A DNA stretch of 64,000 bases from Methanobrevibacter millerae (lineage in GTDB: Archaea; Methanobacteriota; Methanobacteria; Methanobacteriales; Methanobacteriaceae). Under the pieces are notes generated by a model, which was given only the letters and a program-made list of their open reading frames with translations, searched no databases and had not been told where the DNA came from. Made by a program: the position numbers and the translations under genes. Below, in pieces: positions 9,113-17,387 of the stretch. Location of the stretch: assembly GCA_015063005.1 (NCBI GenBank), contig SUTF01000007.1:62001-126000 (forward strand), given 5' to 3'. Each line of letters begins with the position of its first letter. Position 1 is the first letter of the stretch.

Positions 9113-9631
9113 TTATACAAAGTGGAATGCAATATTTCCCAATAAAGCTTGTATAGGAATTTGAAATACATTCATTCCGTTTTTAGTCATTGCAGCATTA
9201 ACTGCGTCTCCTCTTGACATGGTACCTTGAACCTTATCGTTTCCGGCATATCCGTTGTATGCATCGTTTGCTCTTATGTCATCGACAATGCTTGTTCCGA
9301 AAATGGCTTCGGCGCCATCATTGTTAATGCTGACAATTAGATGAGGCGTAAAATTATATGTGTATGTCATGATGTCACGGGCTGCACCATAAGGATCATC
9401 CGGGCTGTCAAGATGTATGTTGTGCAAGGTCTGGCCTTGAGCATTGACTGAACTTCCAGGATAAATCCATTCAAATCCGGTAATTGAGAACTTGGCGGCC
9501 ATATCAACGGCACCGCCGCCACCCTCTTCAACATCATCTGCCATAATCAAAACAGGACTGGAGAGTGTTGAAAGCATAAATCCTACAACCAGGACTATTA
9601 TTATCAAAAGAACAACACTTAATTTTTTCAT
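9113..9631 (-). CDS. Secreted or membrane-anchored hypothetical protein
   Basis: A 172-residue protein with a Lys-rich start and a hydrophobic segment (residues 4-24), then MADDVEEGGGGAVDMAAKF. The exported part has no recognised domain. It contains TYNFTPHLIVSI, EAIFGTSIVDDIRANDAYNG and a hydrophobic C-terminus. It converges on the anchored Ig-like gene at 8508 with an 18-base gap. The function is unknown. Confidence 0.65.
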   Translation of the reverse strand: MKKLSVVLLIIIVLVVGFMLSTLSSPVLIMADDVEEGGGGAVDMAAKFSITGFEWIYPGSSVNAQGQTLHNIHLDSPDDPYGAARDIMTYTYNFTPHLIVSINNDGAEAIFGTSIVDDIRANDAYNGYAGNDKVQGTMSRGDAVNAAMTKNGMNVFQIPIQALLGNIAFHFV

Positions 9632-9716
9632 GATTAACTGTTATAATTACTTCAAATATTAAAACTTATCTTTTTTTGCAATATTATTAATAATCTTTAA
9701 ATATAATATAATAATC

Positions 9717-10046
9717 ATGAAAAAGGTAAAAATCACTATTCTAAAGACTACGCTACAGGAAGACCTTGCCCGTGAATATGGAATTGAAGGTCTTTCAACA
9801 TGTCCGCTGATGAGTGAAGGACAGGTCTATTATGCTGATTACGCCAAGCCGGACGGATTTTGTGATGAGGCATGGAAGGCAATATATCAGTATGTTTTTG
9901 CATTGGCACATGGTGTTGACGAGCTTTTTTACTATTCAGACTGGATTAAAACACCTGCCGTAGCTATTGTAAGCTGTAATGACGGTTTAAGGCCAGTCAT
10001 CATGAAGCTTGAGTCAACGGATATTGAAGCTGTTGCGGAGGATTAA
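9717..10046 (+). CDS. TIGR04076 family protein
   Basis: A 109-residue protein matching the TIGR04076 family of small cytosolic proteins of unknown function. Conserved features visible are the KVKITILKTTLQEDLAREYG start, CPLMSEGQVY (residues 28-37), the DGFCDEAWKAIYQYV segment and the C-terminal VSCNDGLRPVIMKLE. The conserved cysteines (28, 50 and about 88) suggest metal or thiol chemistry, but no activity is known. It is followed after 2 bases by the zinc-ribbon gene, whose GGAGG lies inside this gene's end, so the two are probably co-translated. Confidence 0.8.
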   Translation: MKKVKITILKTTLQEDLAREYGIEGLSTCPLMSEGQVYYADYAKPDGFCDEAWKAIYQYVFALAHGVDELFYYSDWIKTPAVAIVSCNDGLRPVIMKLESTDIEAVAED

Positions 10047-10048
10047 AA

Positions 10049-10666
10049 ATGCCTACATGTCCGAATTGCGGAAGCTATGTCCCATTGGGAAATCATTCTT
10101 GCAGCTGCGGAACTACAATTGGAAGTCGTGATGATGAATATCTCGAAGAAATGAAAGAGATGGAAAGATTAAAACATCAATACTTTCTAGAAGAACAAAG
10201 AAAGGAATTGATGCAAAGGAAAAAAGAAAATCCATATAAACAAGACTTTTTGAATGATTTATATCATGAAGGTGCTAAGGAAATATATCTTGAACGAATG
10301 GAAGAGGGAATATCTGAAATTGAGGAAAAGTTCTCCGCTAAATTTAATGGAATTTATTTCCATAATTCGGCAATCTTTTTTAAGTTTTTGGTTGAAACTG
10401 AATATTATGATGCTATTATTCGGGCATATTATGATATTTCTTATGCATATAACTATGTTGAATTGATAACGGACATTGTAACTCCTTATTTTGATAAGTT
10501 ATATTCAAATCAGGATTTTAGAAATCTTGTTAAAATGACAGAATCAAAAATCAATGCTAAGTTCAGATATTGTGAGATTGTCATTTTGGGAAATGAGCTT
10601 GTTGTATATGCTTATTTTGAAAATCGTAGGTTTTTCCTGGATGTTGATAATATGGTATTAAGTTAA
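10049..10666 (+). CDS. Zinc-ribbon protein with helical central region
   Basis: A 205-residue cytosolic protein. The N-terminus CPNCGSYVPLGNHSCSCGT (residues 4-22) is a compact zinc ribbon of the same style as those at 43107 and 45014. Residues ~30-70 are a highly charged helix. The remainder is an unrecognised alpha/beta domain rich in Tyr and Phe. GGAGG precedes the ATG. It belongs to a set of zinc-ribbon proteins in this window that neighbour anchored surface proteins. The function is unknown. Confidence 0.68.
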   Translation: MPTCPNCGSYVPLGNHSCSCGTTIGSRDDEYLEEMKEMERLKHQYFLEEQRKELMQRKKENPYKQDFLNDLYHEGAKEIYLERMEEGISEIEEKFSAKFNGIYFHNSAIFFKFLVETEYYDAIIRAYYDISYAYNYVELITDIVTPYFDKLYSNQDFRNLVKMTESKINAKFRYCEIVILGNELVVYAYFENRRFFLDVDNMVLS

Positions 10667-10696
10667 TTTAATATATATTATTGCGAGGCATAAATA

Positions 10697-10754
10697 ATGA
10701 AAAAAATGTCCTGAATGTGGTGTAATTAGTGATGATGCATCAATTTTTTGTTAA
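10697..10754 (+). pseudogene. Remnant of a zinc-ribbon gene (frameshift, then early stop)
   Basis: From ATG 10697 the frame stops after five codons. If one A is removed from the run of seven A's at 10700-10706, the sequence reads MKKCPECGVISDDASIFC and then hits TAA at 10752-10754. That is the start of a double-Cys zinc ribbon, cut exactly where the second CxxC should continue. A Shine-Dalgarno-like GCGAGG lies upstream. It sits directly after an intact zinc-ribbon gene. Confidence 0.6.
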
Positions 10755-10802
10755 ATTGAGGAAATAAGTTGGAAAGCATTGAAATTTTGAGTTTGCTCAT
10801 AA

Positions 10803-11426
10803 TTAAAATGAATCAAACTCCTCCTGGGCATATTCATAGAAGTATGCCAGGTCACGTCCCATAACAAATATGTGGCTTACGGTAATTGCAACGGTCATTT
10901 CATAGTCATCATTAACCTTTCCCCATGTAATCAGAGGCTGGATTGCTCTCGGGTCAACCTCGCATGATGTAATCATGTCAAAATCAACCCAGGGGATGCA
11001 GGAATAGTTGGCTATGTTTGTCAGGTCTCTCTGTTCCATTTCAATGAAAAATCCTTCTTTTTCACCGGATAATATGTCATCCGACAGCTTCTTTACATAA
11101 TCATGCCATTGGAAAATGTCTTCAAATTCCTGTGGTGTTTTGACTCTCATTTCCCTGTATATATCCTGGTCTTCATTCATTATTGGGGTCACGCCTTCAA
11201 GATAGTCATATTCGAAAGCTTCATCATCTATAATTCTTCTTTTAAGGTTTTCAACACGGTTAGTTGCATTCATGAGGCATCCTAAACTTAGGACGAAGAA
11301 TGAATAGTCATTTTCCTTACAGAATTTCCATAAATTTTCAACATTGATTCTGGCAGACATTGCATATCTTGCAGAACTAAAATTGTAGAATGGATTGTTT
11401 TTTACATCAAAATTAATTTTTTTCAT
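10803..11426 (-). CDS. Chloramphenicol acetyltransferase-like protein with altered active-site motif
   Basis: A 207-residue protein with the fold-level features of the trimeric CAT family: the N-terminal NPFYNFSSARYAMSARINVE, the FFIEMEQ region and the late PWVDFD segment. In true CAT the motif HHxxxDG carries the catalytic His and a structural Asp. Here it is SHIFVMG (184-190): His185 is kept, but the Asp is Met189. Acetylation of chloramphenicol is therefore doubtful; an unknown acyl acceptor or a non-catalytic role is possible. It is transcribed divergently from the flavoprotein at 11506. Confidence 0.8.
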   Translation of the reverse strand: MKKINFDVKNNPFYNFSSARYAMSARINVENLWKFCKENDYSFFVLSLGCLMNATNRVENLKRRIIDDEAFEYDYLEGVTPIMNEDQDIYREMRVKTPQEFEDIFQWHDYVKKLSDDILSGEKEGFFIEMEQRDLTNIANYSCIPWVDFDMITSCEVDPRAIQPLITWGKVNDDYEMTVAITVSHIFVMGRDLAYFYEYAQEEFDSF

Positions 11427-11505
11427 GATAATACCTTAATTATTTATATTAATTATTGATATATTAAATATTGTTAAATAATTATTTTATATAGGTTTTG
11501 TTAAA

Positions 11506-12837
11506 ATGAAAGTAGTAATTGTCGGTGGAGGAGCTGGAGGAATCTCAACAGCTTCCAATATTCGTAAAATTGACAACGATTGTGAAATAGTTGTTCTTAC
11601 AAGGGATGACAAAGTTGCATACTCACCATGTGCTATTCCTTATGTTTTATCCGGTACAATCAAATCTTTTGATGATATTGTAATGAGGACACCTGAAGAC
11701 TATAAGAAAAAGAACATTGATGTCATAACTGAAGTTGAAGTCACAGCTGTTGACAGCGATAAAAAAACTGTTACTTATGAATCTGGTTCTAAATCAAAAA
11801 CTATCAAGTATGACAAATTGGTTTTAGCTACTGGTGGAAATCCATTTGTTCCTCCAATGGGTGGAGTTGATTTGGAAGGTGTATATCAAATCAGAAATAT
11901 AGATGATGGTAAAAAGGTTCAGGAAGCAATGAAAGATGCAAAAAGTGCAATTGTAACTGGAGCAGGTTTAATTGGTATTGAAATTGCATTCGCTTTGATG
12001 AAGCAAGGATTGAACGTTACATTAAGTGAAATGATGCCTCAAATTGTACCAAGATCACTTGATAAGGACATGTCTGACATATTGGTTAAATATCTTGAAA
12101 TGGAAGGAATCAATGTTGTTTTAGGCAAACCAATCACAAAATTGATTGGTGAAAAGAAAGTTGAAAAGGCATGCTTCGGTGATGAAGAGTTGATTGATGC
12201 GGATATGGTTATTTTAGCTACTGGTGTTAGAGCAGAGCTTGATTTAGCTAAAATGGCCGGATGTGAAATCGGAAGGTGGGCTATTCTTGTCAACGACAGA
12301 ATGGAAACTTCTGTGGAAGACATATATGCTGTTGGAGATTGTGTAGAGTCCAAAGACTTGATTTTAGGATTCAATACCATTTCTCAGTTAGGTACTACTG
12401 CAGTTCGTGAATCAAAAACGTTGGCTCGTACAATATGTGATAAAAAATCCAAATTCAATCCAGTTTTAAATTCAATGGTTTCCAAAGTTGGAAAATTGGA
12501 ATTTGGAGCTGTAGGTTACACTACAAGTTTTGCTCAGCAAAATAGAATCAGGCCTGTTGTACAAAAAGTCGAGGCGCTTACAAGAGCACGCTACTATCCG
12601 AATGCAAAACCTATGGATATCAAAGTTATTTGTGATGGAAACGGAACCATTATCGGTTGCCAAATCATAGCAGAAGAAAGGGTAGCTGAAAGAATTGATA
12701 CAATGACCTTGGCTATTACTGAAGGTTTAACCTGCTTTGATTTAAGTAATATGGAATTTGCTTATGCACCACCGGTATCTATGGTTACTGATCCATTAAT
12801 ACTTGCTGTAGAAGAAGTCAGTAAAAAATTCAATTAA
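11506..12837 (+). CDS. FAD-dependent pyridine nucleotide-disulfide oxidoreductase (CoA-disulfide reductase/NADH oxidase type)
   Basis: A 443-residue flavoprotein with the full domain order: an FAD-binding Rossmann loop (VIVGGGAGGISTA, residues 4-16), a single active-site Cys43 in YSPCAIPY, an NAD(P)-binding motif (GAGLIGIEIAF, about 154-164), the second FAD motif (IYAVGDC, about 281-287) and a C-terminal dimerisation domain. One Cys of the SFxxC/SPC type marks the CoADR/Nox/Npsr group, which reduces CoA disulfide, polysulfide or O2. The exact acceptor cannot be chosen from sequence. An Mrp-type ATPase follows 14 bases downstream, so the pair likely forms an operon linked to thiol and Fe-S metabolism. 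Confidence 0.9.
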   Translation: MKVVIVGGGAGGISTASNIRKIDNDCEIVVLTRDDKVAYSPCAIPYVLSGTIKSFDDIVMRTPEDYKKKNIDVITEVEVTAVDSDKKTVTYESGSKSKTIKYDKLVLATGGNPFVPPMGGVDLEGVYQIRNIDDGKKVQEAMKDAKSAIVTGAGLIGIEIAFALMKQGLNVTLSEMMPQIVPRSLDKDMSDILVKYLEMEGINVVLGKPITKLIGEKKVEKACFGDEELIDADMVILATGVRAELDLAKMAGCEIGRWAILVNDRMETSVEDIYAVGDCVESKDLILGFNTISQLGTTAVRESKTLARTICDKKSKFNPVLNSMVSKVGKLEFGAVGYTTSFAQQNRIRPVVQKVEALTRARYYPNAKPMDIKVICDGNGTIIGCQIIAEERVAERIDTMTLAITEGLTCFDLSNMEFAYAPPVSMVTDPLILAVEEVSKKFN

Positions 12838-12851
12838 ATGGGGGAGAATAT

Positions 12852-13733
12852 ATGGCACATAATCCACATCATGGTCACGGTCATGGTCATGGGGGTCAAA
12901 TGACTCCGGAACAACAAAAGCAGATGATTGAACAGGAAATTAAATTATCCAGAAACTTGGGTCAAATCAAATATAAAATATCAGTTATGAGTGGAAAGGG
13001 TGGAGTCGGAAAATCCACAGTTGCAGCTAACCTTGCAGAAACTTTCCAAAAGTTAGGATTCTCAACAGGTATTTTGGATGCTGATATCCACGGACCTAAC
13101 ATTCCAAAGATGTTGGGACTTGAAGGAGAAGACCTATTCATTAATGAAAACCGCAATATGGTGCCAGTTGAAGCTCCAAGCGGACTTAAAGTAATGTCAA
13201 TGGCATTCATGCTAGACAGTATAGACACTCCAATCATCTGGAGAGGACCTCAAAAATCAGGTTCAATCAAACAGTTGATTGCAGAAGTGGAATGGGGTCC
13301 ACTTGATGTTTTAATCATAGACAACCCACCGGGAACAGGTGACGAACCATTGACAGTATTGCAAACCATTCCAAATACTGATGCAGTAATTATGGTAACC
13401 ACTCCTAACGTCGTATCACAGGAAGATGTTTTGAAATGTGTAAAGATGGTTAACATGATGAATGTGGAAAATATCGGGCTTATTGAAAATATGGCTTACT
13501 ATATCTGTCCACACTGCGGTGAAAAGTTAAACGTATTCGGTGAAGGTGACGGGGAAGCATTTTCCGAAGAGATGGAAATAGAATATCTTGGAGACTTGCC
13601 GTTAACCGAAAAGGTAAGCGAATCACCAAATCAGGATGGTGTTGTATCAACAATTGACCCTGATGGTGAGGTTTCAAAAAGATTTGAGGAAATTGTCGCT
13701 AAGATAAAAGAAGATTTCCTTAAAGATGAGTAA
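12852..13733 (+). CDS. Mrp/NBP35 family P-loop ATPase, Fe-S cluster carrier
   Basis: Cytosolic ATPase that holds and transfers Fe-S clusters (ApbC/Mrp/NBP35 family), 293 residues. The Walker A deviant loop SGKGGVGKST is at about 46-55, DADIHGPNIPKMLG is switch I, and DNPPGTGDEP is Walker B. CPHCGEKLNVFG (about 218-229) supplies the CxxC that bridges a 4Fe-4S cluster across the dimer. The N-terminus carries an unusual His-rich tract (HNPHHGHGHGHGG, residues 3-15), a plausible metal-binding tail. A strong Shine-Dalgarno GGGGGAG precedes the ATG. Its 3' end overlaps the convergent SseB-like gene by 14 bases. Confidence 0.94.
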   Translation: MAHNPHHGHGHGHGGQMTPEQQKQMIEQEIKLSRNLGQIKYKISVMSGKGGVGKSTVAANLAETFQKLGFSTGILDADIHGPNIPKMLGLEGEDLFINENRNMVPVEAPSGLKVMSMAFMLDSIDTPIIWRGPQKSGSIKQLIAEVEWGPLDVLIIDNPPGTGDEPLTVLQTIPNTDAVIMVTTPNVVSQEDVLKCVKMVNMMNVENIGLIENMAYYICPHCGEKLNVFGEGDGEAFSEEMEIEYLGDLPLTEKVSESPNQDGVVSTIDPDGEVSKRFEEIVAKIKEDFLKDE

Positions 13734-14091
13734 TGTAGCTGACGCTAGCTATATTAATTAGATATCCTAAGAAATTGGGATCATCTATTTTTTCTATTTT
13801 TTCAATGATAAATTCATCATTATCCATTTCATTCAATTCATAATATTCCATTCCACGCTCATATTCCCTTAAGTCAGTGAAAATCGGAATTACATATTCT
13901 CCATCGTTTCCGTATGGTATTGTGAAAAGCTCATCTCCTTTGCTTGAAATGATGAATGTGTTTTCTGCTAGATACTCCCTGATTTGTGAGTCTGTTTTTT
14001 CAATCATTTCCTGGTTGTTGTTCTCTCCGTGGAGATAGCTCATATTAATCAATTGCTTTAATTGTGGGTGTTTGATGTCTTCAGCTTTCAT
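13720..14091 (-). CDS. SseB-like domain protein
   Basis: A 123-residue soluble acidic protein. The central stretch EYVIPIFTDLREYERGMEYY matches the core of the SseB N-terminal domain, and a C-terminal DDPNFLGYLIN corresponds to the family's FxGLxIN motif. SseB-type proteins have no established enzymatic role. Three further relatives sit at 16673-17810. Its end overlaps the end of the Mrp gene by 14 bases. Confidence 0.7.
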   Translation of the reverse strand: MKAEDIKHPQLKQLINMSYLHGENNNQEMIEKTDSQIREYLAENTFIISSKGDELFTIPYGNDGEYVIPIFTDLREYERGMEYYELNEMDNDEFIIEKIEKIDDPNFLGYLINIASVSYITHL

Positions 14092-14266
14092 TGTTAATAA
14101 TTTTTGATTTAATGATATTTAGTTATATCTAAAGCAAATACCATTTGGAACAATTTTCATCAATGAAGACAATATTTATCACTAAAAACAATTTTTATTG
14201 GTCATTACAACAAACTATTTAATTTTAAACCTTCAATATTTGTTTAAATAAGTTTGAGGTGGTTTT

Positions 14267-14845
14267 TTGAATTATTCGTTATGGAACCAATTTGAAAATT
14301 TCATTAATAGTGATTATGAAAAATGTTTTTCACCTGTTTCATTGTTGCCATATTTGAGTTTAAAACATAATTTCCAATATGAAAATATTTTGAATGAATT
14401 AAGTGATGAATATTGTTTTAAGAATATAAGTTTAAGTAATACTTCAGAAATAATTAATGATTTATATTCAAAAAGTAAAATCATCAATGAAAATGTATTT
14501 AAATTTGTAATGCATGAAGTAATTGATAATATTTTCGAGCATTCTCAGTTTACTCAGGCTTTTGCATTAGCTAAATCTTGTGTAAATATTGCTGATTATT
14601 GTTTTTTAGATAATGGAATTTCTATTCAAAACTCTTTTGAAAATAAAAATTTTAATTTTAAAAATGATAGTGATGCAATTTTAAAAGCTATTAATGGAAA
14701 ATCAACAAAACAAGTATCCGGATACATTGAAAGGGGATATGGATTAAATAACATTGTATCGTTACTCACTTTAAATAATAATGGGTCTGTATTAATTGCT
14801 TCAAGAAGAGGGATTGTATATATAGATAATAAAAAGTATATTTAA
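14267..14845 (+). CDS. GHKL-type ATP-binding protein, probably truncated by frameshift
   Basis: A 192-residue protein with a histidine-kinase-like ATPase (HATPase_c) domain: N-box HEVIDNIFEHS (residues 83-93), G1 box LDNGISI (114-120) and G2 box RGYGLNNI (156-163). Such domains occur in anti-sigma-like kinases. The start is TTG 14267 with GAGGTGG upstream at 14256. After the stop at 14845 the next frame continues plausibly as KELLKKSIEGTIICLRF, which looks like the missing C-terminus with its GT motif. A second in-frame stop then follows, and the tail would run to 14976, overlapping the next gene's ATG. One missing T near 14841-14843 explains the first shift. Likely a damaged gene or a sequencing error. 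Confidence 0.72.
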   Translation: MNYSLWNQFENFINSDYEKCFSPVSLLPYLSLKHNFQYENILNELSDEYCFKNISLSNTSEIINDLYSKSKIINENVFKFVMHEVIDNIFEHSQFTQAFALAKSCVNIADYCFLDNGISIQNSFENKNFNFKNDSDAILKAINGKSTKQVSGYIERGYGLNNIVSLLTLNNNGSVLIASRRGIVYIDNKKYI

Positions 14846-14962
14846 AAGAATTATTAAAAAAATCTATTGAAGGAACTATTATATGTTTAAGGTTTTAAAT
14901 TAATCAAGATTTTAATAATTTCTATTCTTTAATTGATGGTTTTCATAATTTTGAGGTTGACT

Positions 14963-15232
14963 ATGATAAGAATTAAATTATCTGAAGAAATAGGTTCTGA
15001 TTTGGGTCAGAGATATTTGATTGAAGAAATATTTGATGATATGGATTGTAATTCACAAAAGGTACTTTTTGATTTTGATGGTATTGAGTTTATTAGTCGC
15101 AGTTTTGCTCAGGAATACTTAAATCGTAAAATGATGGCAGATTATGAAATAGGGGAAGTTAATATTCCATGTGTTGTCAAAAAAATGTTCAATGTCATTT
15201 TAAAAAATAATGATTATGATTCTATATACTAG
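14963..15232 (+). CDS. STAS-like (DUF4325-type) domain protein
   Basis: An 89-residue protein beginning [20 protein letters not shown]. The strand-helix pattern [21 protein letters not shown] is the core of the STAS-like DUF4325 family, which is often encoded next to GHKL ATPases, as here. By analogy with anti-sigma/anti-anti-sigma pairs it may be the phosphorylatable partner, with Ser49 of ISRSFAQ as a candidate site. Archaea lack bacterial sigma factors, so the output is unknown. The start at 14963 has GAGGT at 14953; longer in-frame starts lack such a site. Confidence 0.68.
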   Translation: MIRIKLSEEIGSDLGQRYLIEEIFDDMDCNSQKVLFDFDGIEFISRSFAQEYLNRKMMADYEIGEVNIPCVVKKMFNVILKNNDYDSIY

Positions 15233-16134
15233 TTAAATAGAGCAATATAGTCACCATAACCCTCTTTTTCCAAATCATTTTTAGGAATGAATCTCAATGC
15301 GGCAGAATTGATGCAGTATCTTTTAGATCCGTTAGGCCCGTCATTGAATTCATGGCCCAAATGTGAATTTGCCTTTCTGCTTCTCACTTCAGTTCTAACC
15401 ATTCCATGCGAGAAATCTCTGTGCTTTATGATTGCATCATCATCTGCCGGTTTTGAAAATGCTGGCCATCCGCAGCCTGAATCGAACTTGTCCTTTGAAG
15501 TAAAGAGAACTTCACCATTAACTACATCCACATATATACCATCTTCAAAAAAGTTATCGTATTTTCCACTAAATGGTGCTTCTGTCATAGAAAGCTGTGT
15601 TATTTCATACTCTTGTCTAGTAAGATGGTCGAATTCTTTATCGTCTATTTGATTTAAATCGACATGACAATATCCCTGCGGATTCTTCTCAAGGTATTTC
15701 TGATGATAGTCCTCGGCATGATAGAATCCCCAGATTTCATGAGCCTCAACAGCAATCTTTTTATTAAATTCCTTCTGTTTTCTGTTCAGAAATTTGATTA
15801 CAGTGCTTCGCTGTGACGGCTCCTGCCAGTAGATGCCTGTTCTGTATTGGGTTCCGATGTCTGCACCCTGACGATTGATGCTGAATGGATCAATGATTTT
15901 GAAATATTGCTCTAGAATCTCTTCAAGGGAAATGATTTCTGGGTTGTAGGTGACTTTTACGCATTCCGTGTGTCCTGTTTTTCCACTGCATACGCTTTCA
16001 TATGTTGGATCATGTGTTTTTCCATTGGCATATCCCACTTCGGTTAAGTTAACTCCTTTGAGTCTTGATATATATGCTTCAACACCCCAAAAGCAACCGC
16101 CGGCTAAATAAATGATTTGCTGTGATTTATACAT
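15229..16134 (-). CDS. msrAB: Bifunctional peptide methionine sulfoxide reductase MsrA/MsrB
   Basis: Fusion enzyme repairing both S- and R-methionine sulfoxide in oxidised proteins. The N-terminal MsrA domain has [11 protein letters not shown] with catalytic Cys14. The C-terminal MsrB domain has [20 protein letters not shown] and the catalytic Cys in [11 protein letters not shown]. The zinc CxxC pairs of many MsrB proteins are absent. The start at 16134 ([15 protein letters not shown]) was chosen because the 44 residues that a longer frame would add are AT-rich low-complexity sequence. The last bases overlap the STAS-like gene by 4. This is an oxidative-damage defence gene in an anaerobe. Confidence 0.93.
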   Translation of the reverse strand: MYKSQQIIYLAGGCFWGVEAYISRLKGVNLTEVGYANGKTHDPTYESVCSGKTGHTECVKVTYNPEIISLEEILEQYFKIIDPFSINRQGADIGTQYRTGIYWQEPSQRSTVIKFLNRKQKEFNKKIAVEAHEIWGFYHAEDYHQKYLEKNPQGYCHVDLNQIDDKEFDHLTRQEYEITQLSMTEAPFSGKYDNFFEDGIYVDVVNGEVLFTSKDKFDSGCGWPAFSKPADDDAIIKHRDFSHGMVRTEVRSRKANSHLGHEFNDGPNGSKRYCINSAALRFIPKNDLEKEGYGDYIALFN

Positions 16135-16232
16135 ATTTAAAGTGTATAAAAATCTAATATATATAATTTTGTAATTAACAAACTTTATATTATTTAAAAA
16201 ACTTATTTTAATATAGATATTGGAGGAATTTA

Positions 16233-16415
16233 ATGTTTTACTCAACAATAATGAAAATTGATTCAATTGATAGATTAAGAGATATCAGAGATGCATTGCT
16301 TGTAGAACAAGGTATTAATCCAACTCGTCAAGGAGAGCAAGCTATTAAAGTTGTAGTTGAAAGGATTGATGAAATCCAAGCTACATTAGATAAATCCGCT
16401 TCTAAAAACAAGTGA
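16233..16415 (+). CDS. Small conserved-looking hypothetical protein, 60 residues
   Basis: A short, mostly helical protein ([20 protein letters not shown]...) with charged residues spaced as in an amphipathic helix and no Cys. A good Shine-Dalgarno (GGAGG at about 16222) fixes ATG 16233. A downstream in-frame ATG at 16251 is less well placed. Its stop overlaps the next short gene by 4 bases. The function is unknown. Confidence 0.65.
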   Translation: MFYSTIMKIDSIDRLRDIRDALLVEQGINPTRQGEQAIKVVVERIDEIQATLDKSASKNK

Positions 16416-16678
16416 TTTTCGTGTTAAAATTAACATCTGGTCGTCGACGTTTACTTAGAAAAAAAATGTACCGGTCACCTCACGAAAGAAATAGACAAAG
16501 CTATTTCCGTGAGAATAGAAATTTAAATAAGGACTTTCAGGAAGAGTATAAAAATAAAGAAAGAATCCTTAGAAAACGTAGACCAAAAAGAGAAGTAATG
16601 ACTGGATTTAAAATGTCATACAGATATAGAAATTTAAACGAGGAAAATGAGGAGGAAGAATATGATGAAGAATCATAG
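16412..16678 (+). CDS. Small highly charged hypothetical protein
   Basis: An 88-residue frame that starts with GTG overlapping the previous stop and ends in the acidic tail EENEEEEYDEES. The body is very Arg/Lys-rich (GRRRLLRKKMYRSPHERNR), suggesting nucleic acid binding. The 4-base overlap with the preceding gene supports translational coupling. Its end overlaps the convergent gene by 6 bases. No family was recognised. The start is uncertain: a GTG at 16421 or ATG at 16466 are alternatives. Confidence 0.5.
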   Translation: MIFVLKLTSGRRRLLRKKMYRSPHERNRQSYFRENRNLNKDFQEEYKNKERILRKRRPKREVMTGFKMSYRYRNLNEENEEEEYDEES

Positions 16679-16945
16679 CTTCAATATTTCTTCTTTTGAA
16701 ATTATCTTATTTTCATTGTGAATATTCAAAATTAAACCGGAAAACTCATCATCATTTTTTGCAAGTTCCCTAAATAATTCAATGGACACTTCACATGGTT
16801 TGTAGTCAGCTATTTCCAGATATTCAAAGCCTTCATTATAATTGTCCATGTCGGAAAACACTATTATCTTGAAATCATCCAGCTTTCCCATTACAAGGAA
16901 ATCCTTTTCATGATCTTCGCCTAGTGTAGGGCATATGAAGTTCAT
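16673..16945 (-). CDS. Short SseB-like protein
   Basis: A 90-residue acidic protein. FSDMDNYNEGFEYLEI resembles the FTDxxxYxxG core of its SseB-like neighbours, and DDEFSGLILNIHNENKIIS matches their C-terminal motif. It lacks the N-terminal part of the domain, so it may be a reduced copy. Its start overlaps the end of the upstream gene (16942-17385) by 4 bases, which points to one operon. Confidence 0.62.
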   Translation of the reverse strand: MNFICPTLGEDHEKDFLVMGKLDDFKIIVFSDMDNYNEGFEYLEIADYKPCEVSIELFRELAKNDDEFSGLILNIHNENKIISKEEILKL

Positions 16946-17385
16946 ATGTTCCCCTCCTTATCCATTCTGAAGTTTTGAGAATGTGGATTGAAAACCATTC
17001 CCATGAAATATTCATCGCTTTCGCCAAGCTCTTCAATGTCTTCGACTGAAAATAGCTTTGGGGAGAGCTTGTCAAGGAACAGTTTAGCTATCTTTTCGCT
17101 GCCTTCATTGTATTGGCATACGTCAGTGAAAATTGGAATGACATATTCCTTTGATTTTTCGTCCAACGTGAACCTTACCGGAGATTCGTGTTCATCGACT
17201 ATGGCCAAATAGACTTCCTGAGGGTAGCTTCTTTTGATGTTGATTTTTACGCCGTCAAGCTCTGAGGCTGATTCCTTTTTGACCCTTTTTAAAATGGTTG
17301 CATATAGGTCAATGAAATCCTTCATCTGGCTTTTGCAGCCACCTTCGCCGGTTTTTTTATAATATTCGTAATCTTTAAGTTGCAT
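16942..17385 (-). CDS. SseB-like domain protein
   Basis: A 147-residue soluble protein. The core KEYVIPIFTDVCQYNEGSEK is nearly the same as in the SseB-like protein at 13720, and the end ESDEYFMGMVFNPHSQNFRM is the C-terminal motif of the group. It is the middle gene of a three-gene run on this strand, with 2-base spacing from the upstream copy and a 4-base overlap with the downstream one. The run probably arose by tandem duplication. Confidence 0.7.
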   Translation of the reverse strand: MQLKDYEYYKKTGEGGCKSQMKDFIDLYATILKRVKKESASELDGVKINIKRSYPQEVYLAIVDEHESPVRFTLDEKSKEYVIPIFTDVCQYNEGSEKIAKLFLDKLSPKLFSVEDIEELGESDEYFMGMVFNPHSQNFRMDKEGNI

Positions 17386-17387
17386 AT

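Noticed and set aside
12039-12380. Minus-strand frame of 113 codons inside the flavoprotein gene
   Set aside because: It lies wholly within a strongly supported gene with all FAD and NAD motifs; the minus frame has low-complexity composition and no start signals.
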